DNA from: Hyphomicrobiales bacterium
GTDB taxonomy: Bacteria; Pseudomonadota; Alphaproteobacteria; Rhizobiales; Rhizobiaceae
Length of the DNA: 64,000 nucleotides
Assembly: GCA_900469615.1 (NCBI GenBank)
Contig: UBYA01000003.1
Span: forward strand, 1 to 64,000
Reading direction: 5' to 3'
Made by a program: the position numbers and the translations under genes. Of this stretch, positions 8,425-16,357 are shown piece after piece; position 1 is the first letter of the stretch, and each line of letters opens with the position of its first letter. The notes under the pieces are model-generated. The model did no database searches and was not told the origin of the DNA. It saw nothing but the letters and a program-made list of their open reading frames with translations.

Positions 8425-9708
8425 ATGCTGAATGACCCACGCTCCCATGGTCTTTGGGAAAAGACCGCCCCGCCACCGCCGGCAACGAAGCCGCTTTCCG
8501 GCGAGGTGTCCGCCGATGTCGTCGTGGTCGGCGGCGGCTATACCGGCCTTTCGACGGCGCTGCATCTGGCGGAAGCCGGCACGAGCGTGGTGCTGCTGGA
8601 AGCCAACGAGATCGGCTTCGGCGGCGCCGGGCGCAATGTCGGCCTGATCAATGCCGGCATGTGGGTGATGCCGGACGATCTGCCGGGCGAACTTGGAGCG
8701 GTCCATGGCGAGCGGCTTCTCGACGTGCTCGGCAACGCGCCGAAGCTAGTCATGGAGCTGATCGAAAAGCACGGCATCGCCTGCGAGCTGGAGCGCAACG
8801 GCACGCTGCATTGCGCCGTCGGACCCGACGGGTTGAAGGAAATCGAGGAGCGCGCCCGGCAATGGGCAAAGCGGGGCGCACCGGTGACGGTGCTCGATGC
8901 GCGGGAGACGGAACGCCGGATCGGCAGCTCTGCCTATGCGGGCGCGCTGCTCGACATGCGCGCCGGCACGCTCCAGCCGCTTGCCTATGCGCGCGGCCTT
9001 GCCCATGCCGTGGTCAAGGCGGGCGTTGACGTTCATACCGGCAGCCGTGTGACGGCCTTCGAAAAGACCGGCGCGAAATGGGCAGTTTCGACCGCCGCCG
9101 GCAAGGTCAGCGCCGACTGGATCGTCGTCGCGACGGACGCCTACAGCACCGGTCCCTGGGAGAAAGTGCGAAACGAACAGGTGCATCTGCCCTATTTCAA
9201 TTTCGCCACCGTACCGCTTGGCGACAACCTGCGCAAATCCGTCCTGCCGGGGCGGGAAGGGGCGTGGGACACCAAGGAGGTCCTCTCGTCCTTCCGCATG
9301 GATCAGGCCGGCCGGCTCGTCTTCGGCAGCGTCGGCGCTCTGCGCAACACCGGCCTTGCCATTCATAAGAGCTGGGCCCGGCGTTCGCTCAGGAAGCTCT
9401 TCCCGCAGCTCGGCGACATTCCCTTCGAATGCGAATGGTATGGCAAGATCGGCATGACCGACAATGCGCTGCCGCGTTTCCACAGGCTGGCACAGAATGT
9501 CGTCGGCTTCTCCGGCTACAACGGCCGCGGCATCGCGCCGGGCACCGTCTTCGGCAAGGTGCTTGCCGGCCATATTCTCGGGCAGATTTCCGAGGCCGAC
9601 CTGCCGCTGCCGGTGACCGACATCGTCGAGCCGAGCTTCAGGGCGGCGAAGGAGATGTGGTACGAGGCGGGAGCCCAGGCCGCGCATTTCGTCGGCGCCA
9701 GGGTCTAG
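8425..9708 (+). CDS. amaA: L-pipecolate oxidase-like FAD oxidoreductase
   Basis: FAD-dependent amine oxidase of 427 residues of the DAO family. The dinucleotide-binding motif VVVGGGYTGLSTA sits at residues 33-45, after a short N-terminal extension shared with AmaA/PuuB-like enzymes. The C terminus holds GYNGRGIAPGT, the FAD-pyrophosphate contact. AmaA of Pseudomonas putida oxidises L-pipecolate to delta1-piperideine-6-carboxylate. The assignment rests mainly on neighbours: an ALDH7-type dehydrogenase and a DpkA-like reductase follow on the same strand, which is the complete pipecolate branch of lysine breakdown. Without them, gamma-glutamylputrescine oxidase would be an alternative. Confidence 0.8.
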   Translation: MLNDPRSHGLWEKTAPPPPATKPLSGEVSADVVVVGGGYTGLSTALHLAEAGTSVVLLEANEIGFGGAGRNVGLINAGMWVMPDDLPGELGAVHGERLLDVLGNAPKLVMELIEKHGIACELERNGTLHCAVGPDGLKEIEERARQWAKRGAPVTVLDARETERRIGSSAYAGALLDMRAGTLQPLAYARGLAHAVVKAGVDVHTGSRVTAFEKTGAKWAVSTAAGKVSADWIVVATDAYSTGPWEKVRNEQVHLPYFNFATVPLGDNLRKSVLPGREGAWDTKEVLSSFRMDQAGRLVFGSVGALRNTGLAIHKSWARRSLRKLFPQLGDIPFECEWYGKIGMTDNALPRFHRLAQNVVGFSGYNGRGIAPGTVFGKVLAGHILGQISEADLPLPVTDIVEPSFRAAKEMWYEAGAQAAHFVGARV

Positions 9709-9829
9709 GGAAATTCCGGGAAAATTGCCGAGCGGTTTTCCCTCCGGAATTGCGTGAAGACGAAGAGATGAAACGCTGAGCCGTTCTTGAAACGGCAACC
9801 GAACCAGCATCACGAGAAGAGGAAACACG

Positions 9830-11365
9830 ATGACCGCGACATCAGATCTTGCTGCCGAGACCAAGGCACTATTGACTGATATCGGCGTATCGGCCGAGCG
9901 CTATACCGGCGGCACGCTTGCCGTCACCTCTCCGGTGACCGGCGCCGAAATCGGCCGCCTCAGAGAACACTCGGTCGCCGAGGCGAAGGCTGCGATCGAC
10001 AAGGCGCATGAGGCGTTTTTCGCATGGCGCAACGTGCCGGCGCCGAAGCGCGGAGAGCTGATCCGCCTGCTCGGCGAGGAACTGCGCGCCGGCAAGGCCG
10101 CTCTTGGCCGCCTCGTTTCCATCGAGGTCGGCAAGATCACCTCCGAAGGCCTCGGCGAGGTGCAGGAGATGATCGATATCTGCGACTTCGCCGTGGGACT
10201 CTCGCGCCAGCTTTACGGCCTGACCATCGCCACCGAGCGCTCGGAACACCGGATGATGGAAAGCTGGCATCCGCTTGGCGCGATCGGCATCATCTCGGCC
10301 TTCAATTTTCCCGTTGCCGTCTGGTCATGGAATGCGGCGCTCGCCATCGTCTGCGGCAATTCCACCATCTGGAAGCCGTCGGAGAAGACGCCGCTGACGG
10401 CGCTCGCCGTGCAGGCGCTGTTCGAAAAGGCGCTGAAGCGCTATGTCGCCGAGGGCGGCGAAGCGCCGGCCAATCTTTCGACGCTGCTGATCGGCGGCCG
10501 CGATCTCGGCGAACAGCTGGTCGATCATCCGCAGGTGCCGCTGGTTTCGGCAACGGGATCGACGGCCATGGGCCGTGCGGTCGGCCCGCGTCTGGCCGGC
10601 CGTTTCGCCCGCGCGATCCTCGAACTCGGCGGCAACAATGCCGCCATCGTCTGCCCGACGGCCGATCTCGATCTGACCTTGCGCGGCGTCGCCTTTTCCG
10701 CGATGGGCACGGCAGGTCAGCGCTGCACGACGCTGCGCCGTCTCTTCGTCCACGAAAGCGTCTACGACCAGCTCGTGCCGCGCCTGCGGAAAGCCTATGG
10801 TTCGGTGACAATAGGCAATCCCCTTGAAGCGGGAACCCTTGTCGGTCCGCTGATCGACCGGCAGGCCTTCGACCGCATGCAGGCGGCTCTCGCCGCCGCG
10901 AAAGCGGCCAGCGGCACCATCACCGGCGGCGAGCGCGTCGAAAACGGTTCCGCCGACGCCTTCTATGTCCGGCCGGCGCTGGTCGAGATGCCCGAGCAGG
11001 CCGGTCCGGTGGAGCAGGAAACCTTCGCGCCGATCCTCTATGTCATGAAGTACAGCGATTTCGACAAGGCGCTCGCGCTGCACAATGCCGTGCCGCAGGG
11101 CCTGTCGTCCTCGATCTTCACCAACGACATGCGCGAGGCCGAGACGTTCGTCTCTGCGCGCGGTTCGGATTGCGGCATCGCCAACGTTAATCTCGGCCCA
11201 TCCAGCGCCGAGATCGGCGGTGCTTTCGGCGGCGAGAAGGAAACCGGCGGCGGCCGCGAATCCGGATCGGATGCCTGGAAGGCCTATATGCGCCGGGCGA
11301 CCAATACAATCAATTACGGACGCACTCTGCCACTCGCCCAGGGCGTCAAGTTCGACGTGGCGTAA
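9830..11365 (+). CDS. amaB: ALDH7 family L-aminoadipate-semialdehyde dehydrogenase
   Basis: NAD(P)-dependent aldehyde dehydrogenase of 511 residues, antiquitin (ALDH7) type. The catalytic residues are Glu265 in ILELGGNN and Cys299 in GTAGQRCTT; the ALDH7-typical LGGNNA replaces the LGGKxP of other families. It should oxidise aminoadipate semialdehyde (in equilibrium with piperideine-6-carboxylate, the AmaA product) to 2-aminoadipate. It lies 121 bp after amaA on the same strand, with GAAGAGGAAAC before its ATG. A 13-bp imperfect hairpin (11390-11423) follows it. Confidence 0.9.
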   Translation: MTATSDLAAETKALLTDIGVSAERYTGGTLAVTSPVTGAEIGRLREHSVAEAKAAIDKAHEAFFAWRNVPAPKRGELIRLLGEELRAGKAALGRLVSIEVGKITSEGLGEVQEMIDICDFAVGLSRQLYGLTIATERSEHRMMESWHPLGAIGIISAFNFPVAVWSWNAALAIVCGNSTIWKPSEKTPLTALAVQALFEKALKRYVAEGGEAPANLSTLLIGGRDLGEQLVDHPQVPLVSATGSTAMGRAVGPRLAGRFARAILELGGNNAAIVCPTADLDLTLRGVAFSAMGTAGQRCTTLRRLFVHESVYDQLVPRLRKAYGSVTIGNPLEAGTLVGPLIDRQAFDRMQAALAAAKAASGTITGGERVENGSADAFYVRPALVEMPEQAGPVEQETFAPILYVMKYSDFDKALALHNAVPQGLSSSIFTNDMREAETFVSARGSDCGIANVNLGPSSAEIGGAFGGEKETGGGRESGSDAWKAYMRRATNTINYGRTLPLAQGVKFDVA

Positions 11366-11389
11366 GCAAAGCTCTGCTGCATTGCGATG

Positions 11390-11423
11390 GGGAGGATGAA
11401 GGCGTAAAAACCTTTGTCCTCCC
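11390..11423. other. Inverted repeat between amaB and dpkA
   Basis: Arms GGGAGGATGAAGG (11390-11402) and CCTTTGTCCTCCC (11411-11423) pair at 11 of 13 positions around an 8-base A-rich loop. No T-run follows, so it is more likely an mRNA processing or stability element, or a weak terminator separating amaB from dpkA. Confidence 0.45.
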
Positions 11424-11447
11424 TGTTCGTTTTCAAGGTCTTGCCTC

Positions 11448-12437
11448 ATGCATCTGTCGCTTGCCGAAGCCGAGACGCTGGTCGCGGGAGCGCTGCAGCG
11501 AAGCAGGGTAAATGCGGCGAATGCCCGCTCGGTCGCGGTTGCGCTCGTGGCGGCGGAAGCTGCCGGGCAGGGCGGTCACGGTTTGCGGCGGGTGGTGGCC
11601 TACGCCGGACAGGCCAAGGCCGGCAAGACCGATGGTTTCGCCGTGCCGCGGGCGAGCCGGCCCTTCCCGGCCGTGCTGCGCATCGATGCCGGCAACGGCT
11701 ATGCCTATCCGGCGCTCGACCTCGCCGTTGCCGAGCTTCCGAGGATTGCCCGCGAGCAGGGGATCGCGCTTGCCGCCATCAGCCGCTCGCACCATGCCGG
11801 CGTCATGGGTCTGACGGTGGAACGTTTCGCCGATCAGGGACTGGTGGCATTGATGGTCGCCAATGCCCCGGCGGCCATGGCGCCCTGGGGCGGCAGGACG
11901 CCGGTCTTCGGCACGAATCCGATCGCCTTTGCTGCGCCGCTGCCCGATGACGAGCCGATCGTCATCGATCTCGCCCTGTCGAGGGTGGCGCGCGGCAAGG
12001 TGATGGCCGCACGGCAGCAGGGCGCTTCGATCCCGGCAGACTGGGCGTTCGACCGGGAGGGCAGGCCAACCACGAATGCCGAGGAGGCGCTGGCCGGCAC
12101 GATGATTCCCGCCGGGGATTCGAAAGGGGCGGCGCTCGCTCTCATGGTGGAAATTCTGGCCGCCGGCCTGACGGGCGCCAACTATTCCTTCGAATCCTCG
12201 TCGCTCTTCGACGACAAGGGGGAGCCACCGGCTCTCGGCCACACGATCATCGCCATCAATCCGGCCGCGACGAGTGCGGCGGATACGGCGCGGCGGCTGG
12301 CCTTGCTGGCGGGTGAGATCACCCGCGATCCCAACGTCCGCCTGCCGGGCCGGCGCGGGCAGAGTTCACGGCGCCTTGCGCTAAGCGAGGGGATCTTCGT
12401 TGAGGATGAAGTGGTTTCGACGATAGAGCGGCTTTGA
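11448..12437 (+). CDS. dpkA: Delta1-piperideine-2-carboxylate reductase-like (LDH2/MDH2 family)
   Basis: NADPH-dependent oxidoreductase of 329 residues of the malate/L-lactate dehydrogenase (LDH2) superfamily, which is unrelated to Rossmann-fold lactate dehydrogenases. The signature segments ISRSHHAGVMG (catalytic His) and APWGGRTPVFGTNP are present. DpkA reduces delta1-piperideine-2-carboxylate (from D-lysine or cyclised keto-lysine) to L-pipecolate, the substrate of AmaA. The position after amaA-amaB supports this over ureidoglycolate or sulfolactate dehydrogenase, which share the fold. It starts 82 bp after amaB and is followed by a repeat-bearing spacer. Confidence 0.78.
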   Translation: MHLSLAEAETLVAGALQRSRVNAANARSVAVALVAAEAAGQGGHGLRRVVAYAGQAKAGKTDGFAVPRASRPFPAVLRIDAGNGYAYPALDLAVAELPRIAREQGIALAAISRSHHAGVMGLTVERFADQGLVALMVANAPAAMAPWGGRTPVFGTNPIAFAAPLPDDEPIVIDLALSRVARGKVMAARQQGASIPADWAFDREGRPTTNAEEALAGTMIPAGDSKGAALALMVEILAAGLTGANYSFESSSLFDDKGEPPALGHTIIAINPAATSAADTARRLALLAGEITRDPNVRLPGRRGQSSRRLALSEGIFVEDEVVSTIERL

Positions 12438-12539
12438 TGTGGTGAGGACGATAGTCGGGTGAGTGTGTTTTGTCGCTCTCTCAGCACGGCCCTTACCCGG
12501 GCGGGGCCATCGCATATGGTGCCGACCAGAGCGGCTTGT

Positions 12540-12640
12540 CCCTTCTTCCCGAGGGGAGAAGGGGGCGCGGCAACGATCTCACCTCACATGCGATAGCCGG
12601 CCCCGCAAGCGGGGAGAGGGTTATGAGGGGTCAGGCAGGC
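12540..12640. repeat. Intergenic mosaic palindrome element (RIME-like, degenerate)
   Basis: The spacer after dpkA contains CCCTTCTTCCC followed by GAGGGGAGAAGGG (12540-12563) and CCCCGCAAGCGGGG (12601-12614). The same building blocks recur at 61271-61410 near the other end of the window. This matches the style of the Rhizobium-specific intergenic mosaic elements. Nothing coding is seen in 12438-12687. Confidence 0.6.
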
Positions 12641-12687
12641 AGCGGATGTGTCGACAGAAACACCTGATGGCCACCGCGATCCGCAGA

Positions 12688-14013
12688 TCACGCGATGGCG
12701 GGCTTTGCCTTCTTCTCGTTCAGCCAGCCGCCGGTGAAGCCGGCGCGTTCCAGTCCGGTGCGAAGGATCGGCGACTGCCGCATCAGGTTCCAGATCATGC
12801 CGGTGCGGGCGTTTTCGATCATCATGACCAGCAGGCCCTGATCGATGGCGACCGAACGGTCGTCCACCCAGCCTTCGGGGCCGGAGCCTTTGATGCTCGG
12901 GTTGAAACCGCCCGGAAAACGGCCGTCGAGCAGCAGATTGGGATAGGTCGAAAGCAGGGCCTTCGTTCCATCGAGGGCGGCCTGACGGTCGAAAGCAAGG
13001 CAGGACAGCGGGCCCCACGGCGCGATGGTGCCATCGTCCGGGCCGAGCGGGGCTCCGCGGGCCGCATAGCCGAAAACCTTCGGAGCGTAGCGGAGGCTGT
13101 GCTTGGTGCCTGTCGGGTTTGGGCCGTCGCAGGCGGAGAGGCCCCAGATGTCCTTCGTATAGCCGGCGAAGTGGCCGGGATTGCGCTCCGTGTAATCGCG
13201 CTGCACGGCGATCGCCGTCTGCGTGTTGCGGAAGTAGTCGGTATCCTTGTCGGCCACATGCTTGTCGCGAATGTCGCGAAAATCGATCCAGGCATGCGAG
13301 AAGAGGTGGATGAACAGCGGCCCGGCATACAGAAAGGGCGCGTCCTTGAACATCATCCAGGTATAGGTCGAGGCAAAGGCGTCGTAGCTTGAGGACGGAA
13401 TCGCATGCGTGGGCGAGGCGAGCGCCAGCACATAGAGGAAGATCGCTTCGTCATAGCCCTGATAGCGCCAGCGCAGGAAACCGCTGGCCGGCTTCCAGCC
13501 CATGCTGATGGTTTGCCCCTTGTTCAGGGCCCAGTGCCAGTCGCAACGCTCGTAGAGGAATTTCGCCTGCTTGCGGAGATCGCGCTCGACCTGGGAGGAG
13601 CCGTTGAAATAGGCGGCTGCGGTCAAGACGCCGAGCAGCAGAAGACCGGTGTCGATGGTCGAAAGCTCGCTGTTCCAGGCGCGCTTACCGGTCTCCATGT
13701 AGAGGAAGTGGTAGTAGAAACCGCGATGGCCGGTGGCGCCACGCTCGGTTCCCTGCTGGCTGTCGGCGAAGAAATCGAGTGCCGCCAGCACCCGTTTTGC
13801 CGCATCGGCGCGGCCGATCCAGCCGCGCTCGACGGCAACCGGATAGCTCGACAGCGCAAAGCCGACCGCGGCAATGCTGCAATGGCTCGTCTTGATGGAG
13901 GTGTCCGCCACCAGCCCGTTTTCCGGGTTGGTATAGAGCATGAAATAGTCGAACGCCGAGCGTTGCAGTCGATCGATCAGGGCATCGTCGGTGTCGTTTA
14001 CCTGTTGCAGCAT
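12688..14013 (-). CDS. GH144-like glucoamylase-family protein
   Basis: Protein of 441 residues of the PF10091 'glycoamylase' family, related to GH144 beta-1,2-glucanases and to the C-terminal region of cyclic beta-1,2-glucan synthases. Recognisable segments are YNPENGLV-type (YTNPENGLVADTS) near residue 30, GHRGFYYHFL near 95, YDEAIFLYVLAL near 190 and WGLSACDGP near 290. There is no signal peptide, so it appears cytoplasmic. Rhizobiaceae make cyclic beta-1,2-glucans, so intracellular turnover of these is a plausible job, but no glucan synthase gene is adjacent. It is a single gene with its own promoter region at 14014-14100. Confidence 0.8.
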   Translation of the reverse strand: MLQQVNDTDDALIDRLQRSAFDYFMLYTNPENGLVADTSIKTSHCSIAAVGFALSSYPVAVERGWIGRADAAKRVLAALDFFADSQQGTERGATGHRGFYYHFLYMETGKRAWNSELSTIDTGLLLLGVLTAAAYFNGSSQVERDLRKQAKFLYERCDWHWALNKGQTISMGWKPASGFLRWRYQGYDEAIFLYVLALASPTHAIPSSSYDAFASTYTWMMFKDAPFLYAGPLFIHLFSHAWIDFRDIRDKHVADKDTDYFRNTQTAIAVQRDYTERNPGHFAGYTKDIWGLSACDGPNPTGTKHSLRYAPKVFGYAARGAPLGPDDGTIAPWGPLSCLAFDRQAALDGTKALLSTYPNLLLDGRFPGGFNPSIKGSGPEGWVDDRSVAIDQGLLVMMIENARTGMIWNLMRQSPILRTGLERAGFTGGWLNEKKAKPAIA

Positions 14014-14256
14014 CGTCTATCCGTCTCCTCGGCGCTCCCGTTCCTTGCTGAGCACGAGAGCTTGGATAGTTGCAAATCAAACATGGTTAATATTGCATGC
14101 ATTTATGGAGAATTGTTTAAGATCAGGGCATTACGCGCTGTTCCCGGTATCGGGCGTGCGTTTTTCAACAGTTTTCCGGTCTGCCGAACCGCGCGAATCG
14201 TCCTTCCGCGACACACGGGGACCCGGACGGGCGGTGATTCGCGCCGGTCTGGGGCG

Positions 14257-14820
14257 CTATCCCGATGCGGCTTCCAGCGTCCGCTTCAGCCTTGCCAGGG
14301 TTCTGCCGAAAATCGTGTCGTCTCCGAGCGCCCTTGCGAGCGTCAATGCACCCTGAATGCCGATGACGGCCTCTTCGGCGAGCGCCTTCGCTGCCGCGCC
14401 GGGCAAGCCGGTTCTGGTCAGGGCGCCGGCGAGCGCATCGATCCAGCGATGGAAATAGCCACGGATAGCGGCGGGAAAACGATCGCGCGTTTCGTCCAGC
14501 GCAAAGGCGCCGATCAGGCAGACGCGGCGGCCGGAGCGGAAATAGCTGTCCGTCGTCTCCCACATGCGGGCAATGGCCGCGCGCGGTGCTTCCTTCTCCA
14601 GCGGCCCGAACATCTCCGTCGCGAACCAGGCATCGATATGGGCCATGATCTCCGCCGCCATCTGCTCCTTGCCGCCGGGGAAGAAGTGATAAAGGCTGCC
14701 CTTCGACAGTTTCGTGCGGGCGGTAATCTCGCTCATCGACGCCCCCTCGTAGCCGAGCTCGCGGAAGACCTCGGCGACAAGGGCAATGGCGTCGGATTTC
14801 TCGAAGACGATACGCGCCAT
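14257..14820 (-). CDS. TetR-family repressor
   Basis: Regulator of about 187 residues. The N-terminal helix-turn-helix reads ASMSEITARTKLSKGSLYHFF (roughly residues 27-47), and the C-terminal ligand-binding domain is of the TetR_C_6 / AcrR type with a single Cys in RRVCLIGAF. The start at 14820 lies one base after the DUF1348 stop, so the two genes form an operon. A palindrome in the operon promoter (15320-15335) matches the NemR-type box, which suggests autoregulation. NemR relatives sense electrophiles through cysteines; whether Cys here does so is a guess. Confidence 0.88.
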   Translation of the reverse strand: MARIVFEKSDAIALVAEVFRELGYEGASMSEITARTKLSKGSLYHFFPGGKEQMAAEIMAHIDAWFATEMFGPLEKEAPRAAIARMWETTDSYFRSGRRVCLIGAFALDETRDRFPAAIRGYFHRWIDALAGALTRTGLPGAAAKALAEEAVIGIQGALTLARALGDDTIFGRTLARLKRTLEAASG

Positions 14821-14821
14821 C

Positions 14822-15286
14822 TCAAAGGCCGAGATCGGAGAGGCCGGGATGGTCGTCCGGCCGGCGGCCGAGCGGCCAATGAAATTTCCGGTCCTCCTGC
14901 CGGATCGGCATGTCGTTGATGGAGGCAAAGCGGCGCTGCATCAGGCCGTCGCCATCGAATTCCCAGTTCTCGTTGCCATAGGAGCGGAACCAGTGGCCGC
15001 TGTCGTCGTGCCACTCATAGGCAAAACGTACGGCGATGCGGTTGCCGTCGAACGCCCAGAGCTCCTTGATCAGCCGGTAATCCAGCTCCCTTGCCCATTT
15101 GCGCGTCAGGAACTCGACGATCTCCTTGCGGCCGCGCGGAAATTCGGCGCGGTTCCGCCACTGGCTGTCTTCGGTGTAGACCTCGGAAACGCGCTCCGGA
15201 TCGCGGCTGTTCCAGCCGTCCTCGGCCATGCGGACTTTGGCGATGGCGGTTTCGCGCGTGAAAGGCGGGGTGAGCGGGCTGGGCAT
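14822..15286 (-). CDS. DUF1348 / NTF2-like protein
   Basis: Small protein of 154 residues with the cone-shaped NTF2/SnoaL-like fold: [21 protein letters not shown] near the N terminus and [21 protein letters not shown] in the second half are hallmarks of DUF1348. The biochemical role of the family is not established. The gene is preceded by AAGGAG seven bases before its ATG and by an operator-like palindrome. It precedes a TetR gene in the same operon, so it is probably induced by the TetR ligand, perhaps a reactive small molecule. Confidence 0.88.
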   Translation of the reverse strand: MPSPLTPPFTRETAIAKVRMAEDGWNSRDPERVSEVYTEDSQWRNRAEFPRGRKEIVEFLTRKWARELDYRLIKELWAFDGNRIAVRFAYEWHDDSGHWFRSYGNENWEFDGDGLMQRRFASINDMPIRQEDRKFHWPLGRRPDDHPGLSDLGL

Positions 15287-15300
15287 AGATTGACTCCTTC

Positions 15301-15335
15301 TAGACCGTTCAGTTTTAAATAGACCGAACGGTCCA
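15301..15335. promoter_or_regulatory. NemR-like TetR operator
   Basis: The palindrome TAGACCGAACGGTCCA at 15320-15335 fits the NemR box pattern TAGACC-N4-GGTCTA at all but one position. A second half-site TAGACC lies at 15301-15306. Both are just upstream of the DUF1348-tetR operon (start 15286), where a bound repressor would block transcription. Confidence 0.65.
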
Positions 15336-15384
15336 GAAGATCAAGCGGCACGGTTTTCCTTCGGCCGGCATCGCAGCCGATATC

Positions 15385-16248
15385 TCAGCGTGCGAACTTC
15401 CGGGCGCCGGCGACGCAAGCGACGACGCCGATCGTGACGACGAGCATCGGCCAGCTGACGCTCTCCTTGAGCAGGGCTGCGGCGAGCGCGAAGCCGAAGA
15501 AGGGCTGCAGGAACTGCAATTGGCCGACCGCCGCGATACCGCCTTGCGCCAACCCGCGATACCAGAAGACGAACCCGATCAGCATGCTGAACAACGACAC
15601 GTAGGTAAGGCCGATCCAGGCCGGTTCGCCGATGCCGTCGAGAGTATGCGGCATGGTGATCAAGCAAAGTGCGATGGTGACGGGCAGGGACAGGACCAGC
15701 GCCCAGCAGATGACCTGCCAGCCGCCGAGCCGGCGCGACAGTACCGCGCCTTCGGCATAGCCGAGGCCGCAGACGATGACGGCCGCAAGCATCAGGAGAT
15801 CGCCGGCGGGCGAGGCCGATACGCCCTGCGCCAGCGCATAGCCGCTGACGAGCGCGCTGCCGACGGCGGAGAATATCCAGAAGGCCGGCCGTGGCCGTTC
15901 GCCGCCGCGCAGCACGCCGAAGATGGCCGTTGCCAGCGGCAGCAGTCCGATGAAGACGATCGAATGGGCGGAGGTGACGTGCTTGAGCGCCAGCGCCGTC
16001 AACAGCGGAAAGCCGACGACGCAACCGAGGGCGACGATGGCAAGCGAGACGATGTCGCCGCGGGCCGGGCGCTTCTCGCGAAAAGCGAGCAGCAGGCACA
16101 GGCCGAGCAGGCCGGCGATCACGGCGCGGGCGACGGTCAGGAACAGCGGATCGAAATCCATGACGGCCACCCGCGTCGCCGGCAGCGAACCGCTGAAGAT
16201 CAACACTCCCGTCAAACCGTAGATCCATCCCGTCGTCGTCTTGTCCAT
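15385..16248 (-). CDS. DMT-superfamily (EamA) transporter
   Basis: Inner-membrane protein of about 287 residues with ten hydrophobic helices in two EamA repeats (residues about 5-140 and 150-285), starting MDKTTTGWIYGLTG. Members export amino acids or other small metabolites. The start at 16248 fits the first helix; the longer frame upstream runs into the divergent regulator. It diverges from a MocR-type regulator gene, a pairing in which the regulator usually controls the exporter. Confidence 0.88.
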   Translation of the reverse strand: MDKTTTGWIYGLTGVLIFSGSLPATRVAVMDFDPLFLTVARAVIAGLLGLCLLLAFREKRPARGDIVSLAIVALGCVVGFPLLTALALKHVTSAHSIVFIGLLPLATAIFGVLRGGERPRPAFWIFSAVGSALVSGYALAQGVSASPAGDLLMLAAVIVCGLGYAEGAVLSRRLGGWQVICWALVLSLPVTIALCLITMPHTLDGIGEPAWIGLTYVSLFSMLIGFVFWYRGLAQGGIAAVGQLQFLQPFFGFALAAALLKESVSWPMLVVTIGVVACVAGARKFAR

Positions 16249-16291
16249 TGCGCATGCTCCTTCTTGATCCCGGACGGTATCGGCGTATTTG

Positions 16292-16355
16292 TCTGGCCAA
16301 GCCAGAGACGGTGCAGTACAATTTTCGCGAACTGTTATGGTTGAAGGTGCACTAC
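16292..16355. promoter_or_regulatory. Operator-like repeats at the mocR-eamA divergent promoter
   Basis: Two direct repeats GGTGCAGTAC (16310-16319) and GGTGCACTAC (16346-16355) share nine of ten bases with a 36-bp period. A perfect inverted repeat TCTGGC-CAA-GCCAGA lies at 16292-16306. MocR regulators such as PdxR and GabR bind direct repeats, so these are good candidates for the regulator site. Confidence 0.5.
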
Positions 16356-16357
16356 GG

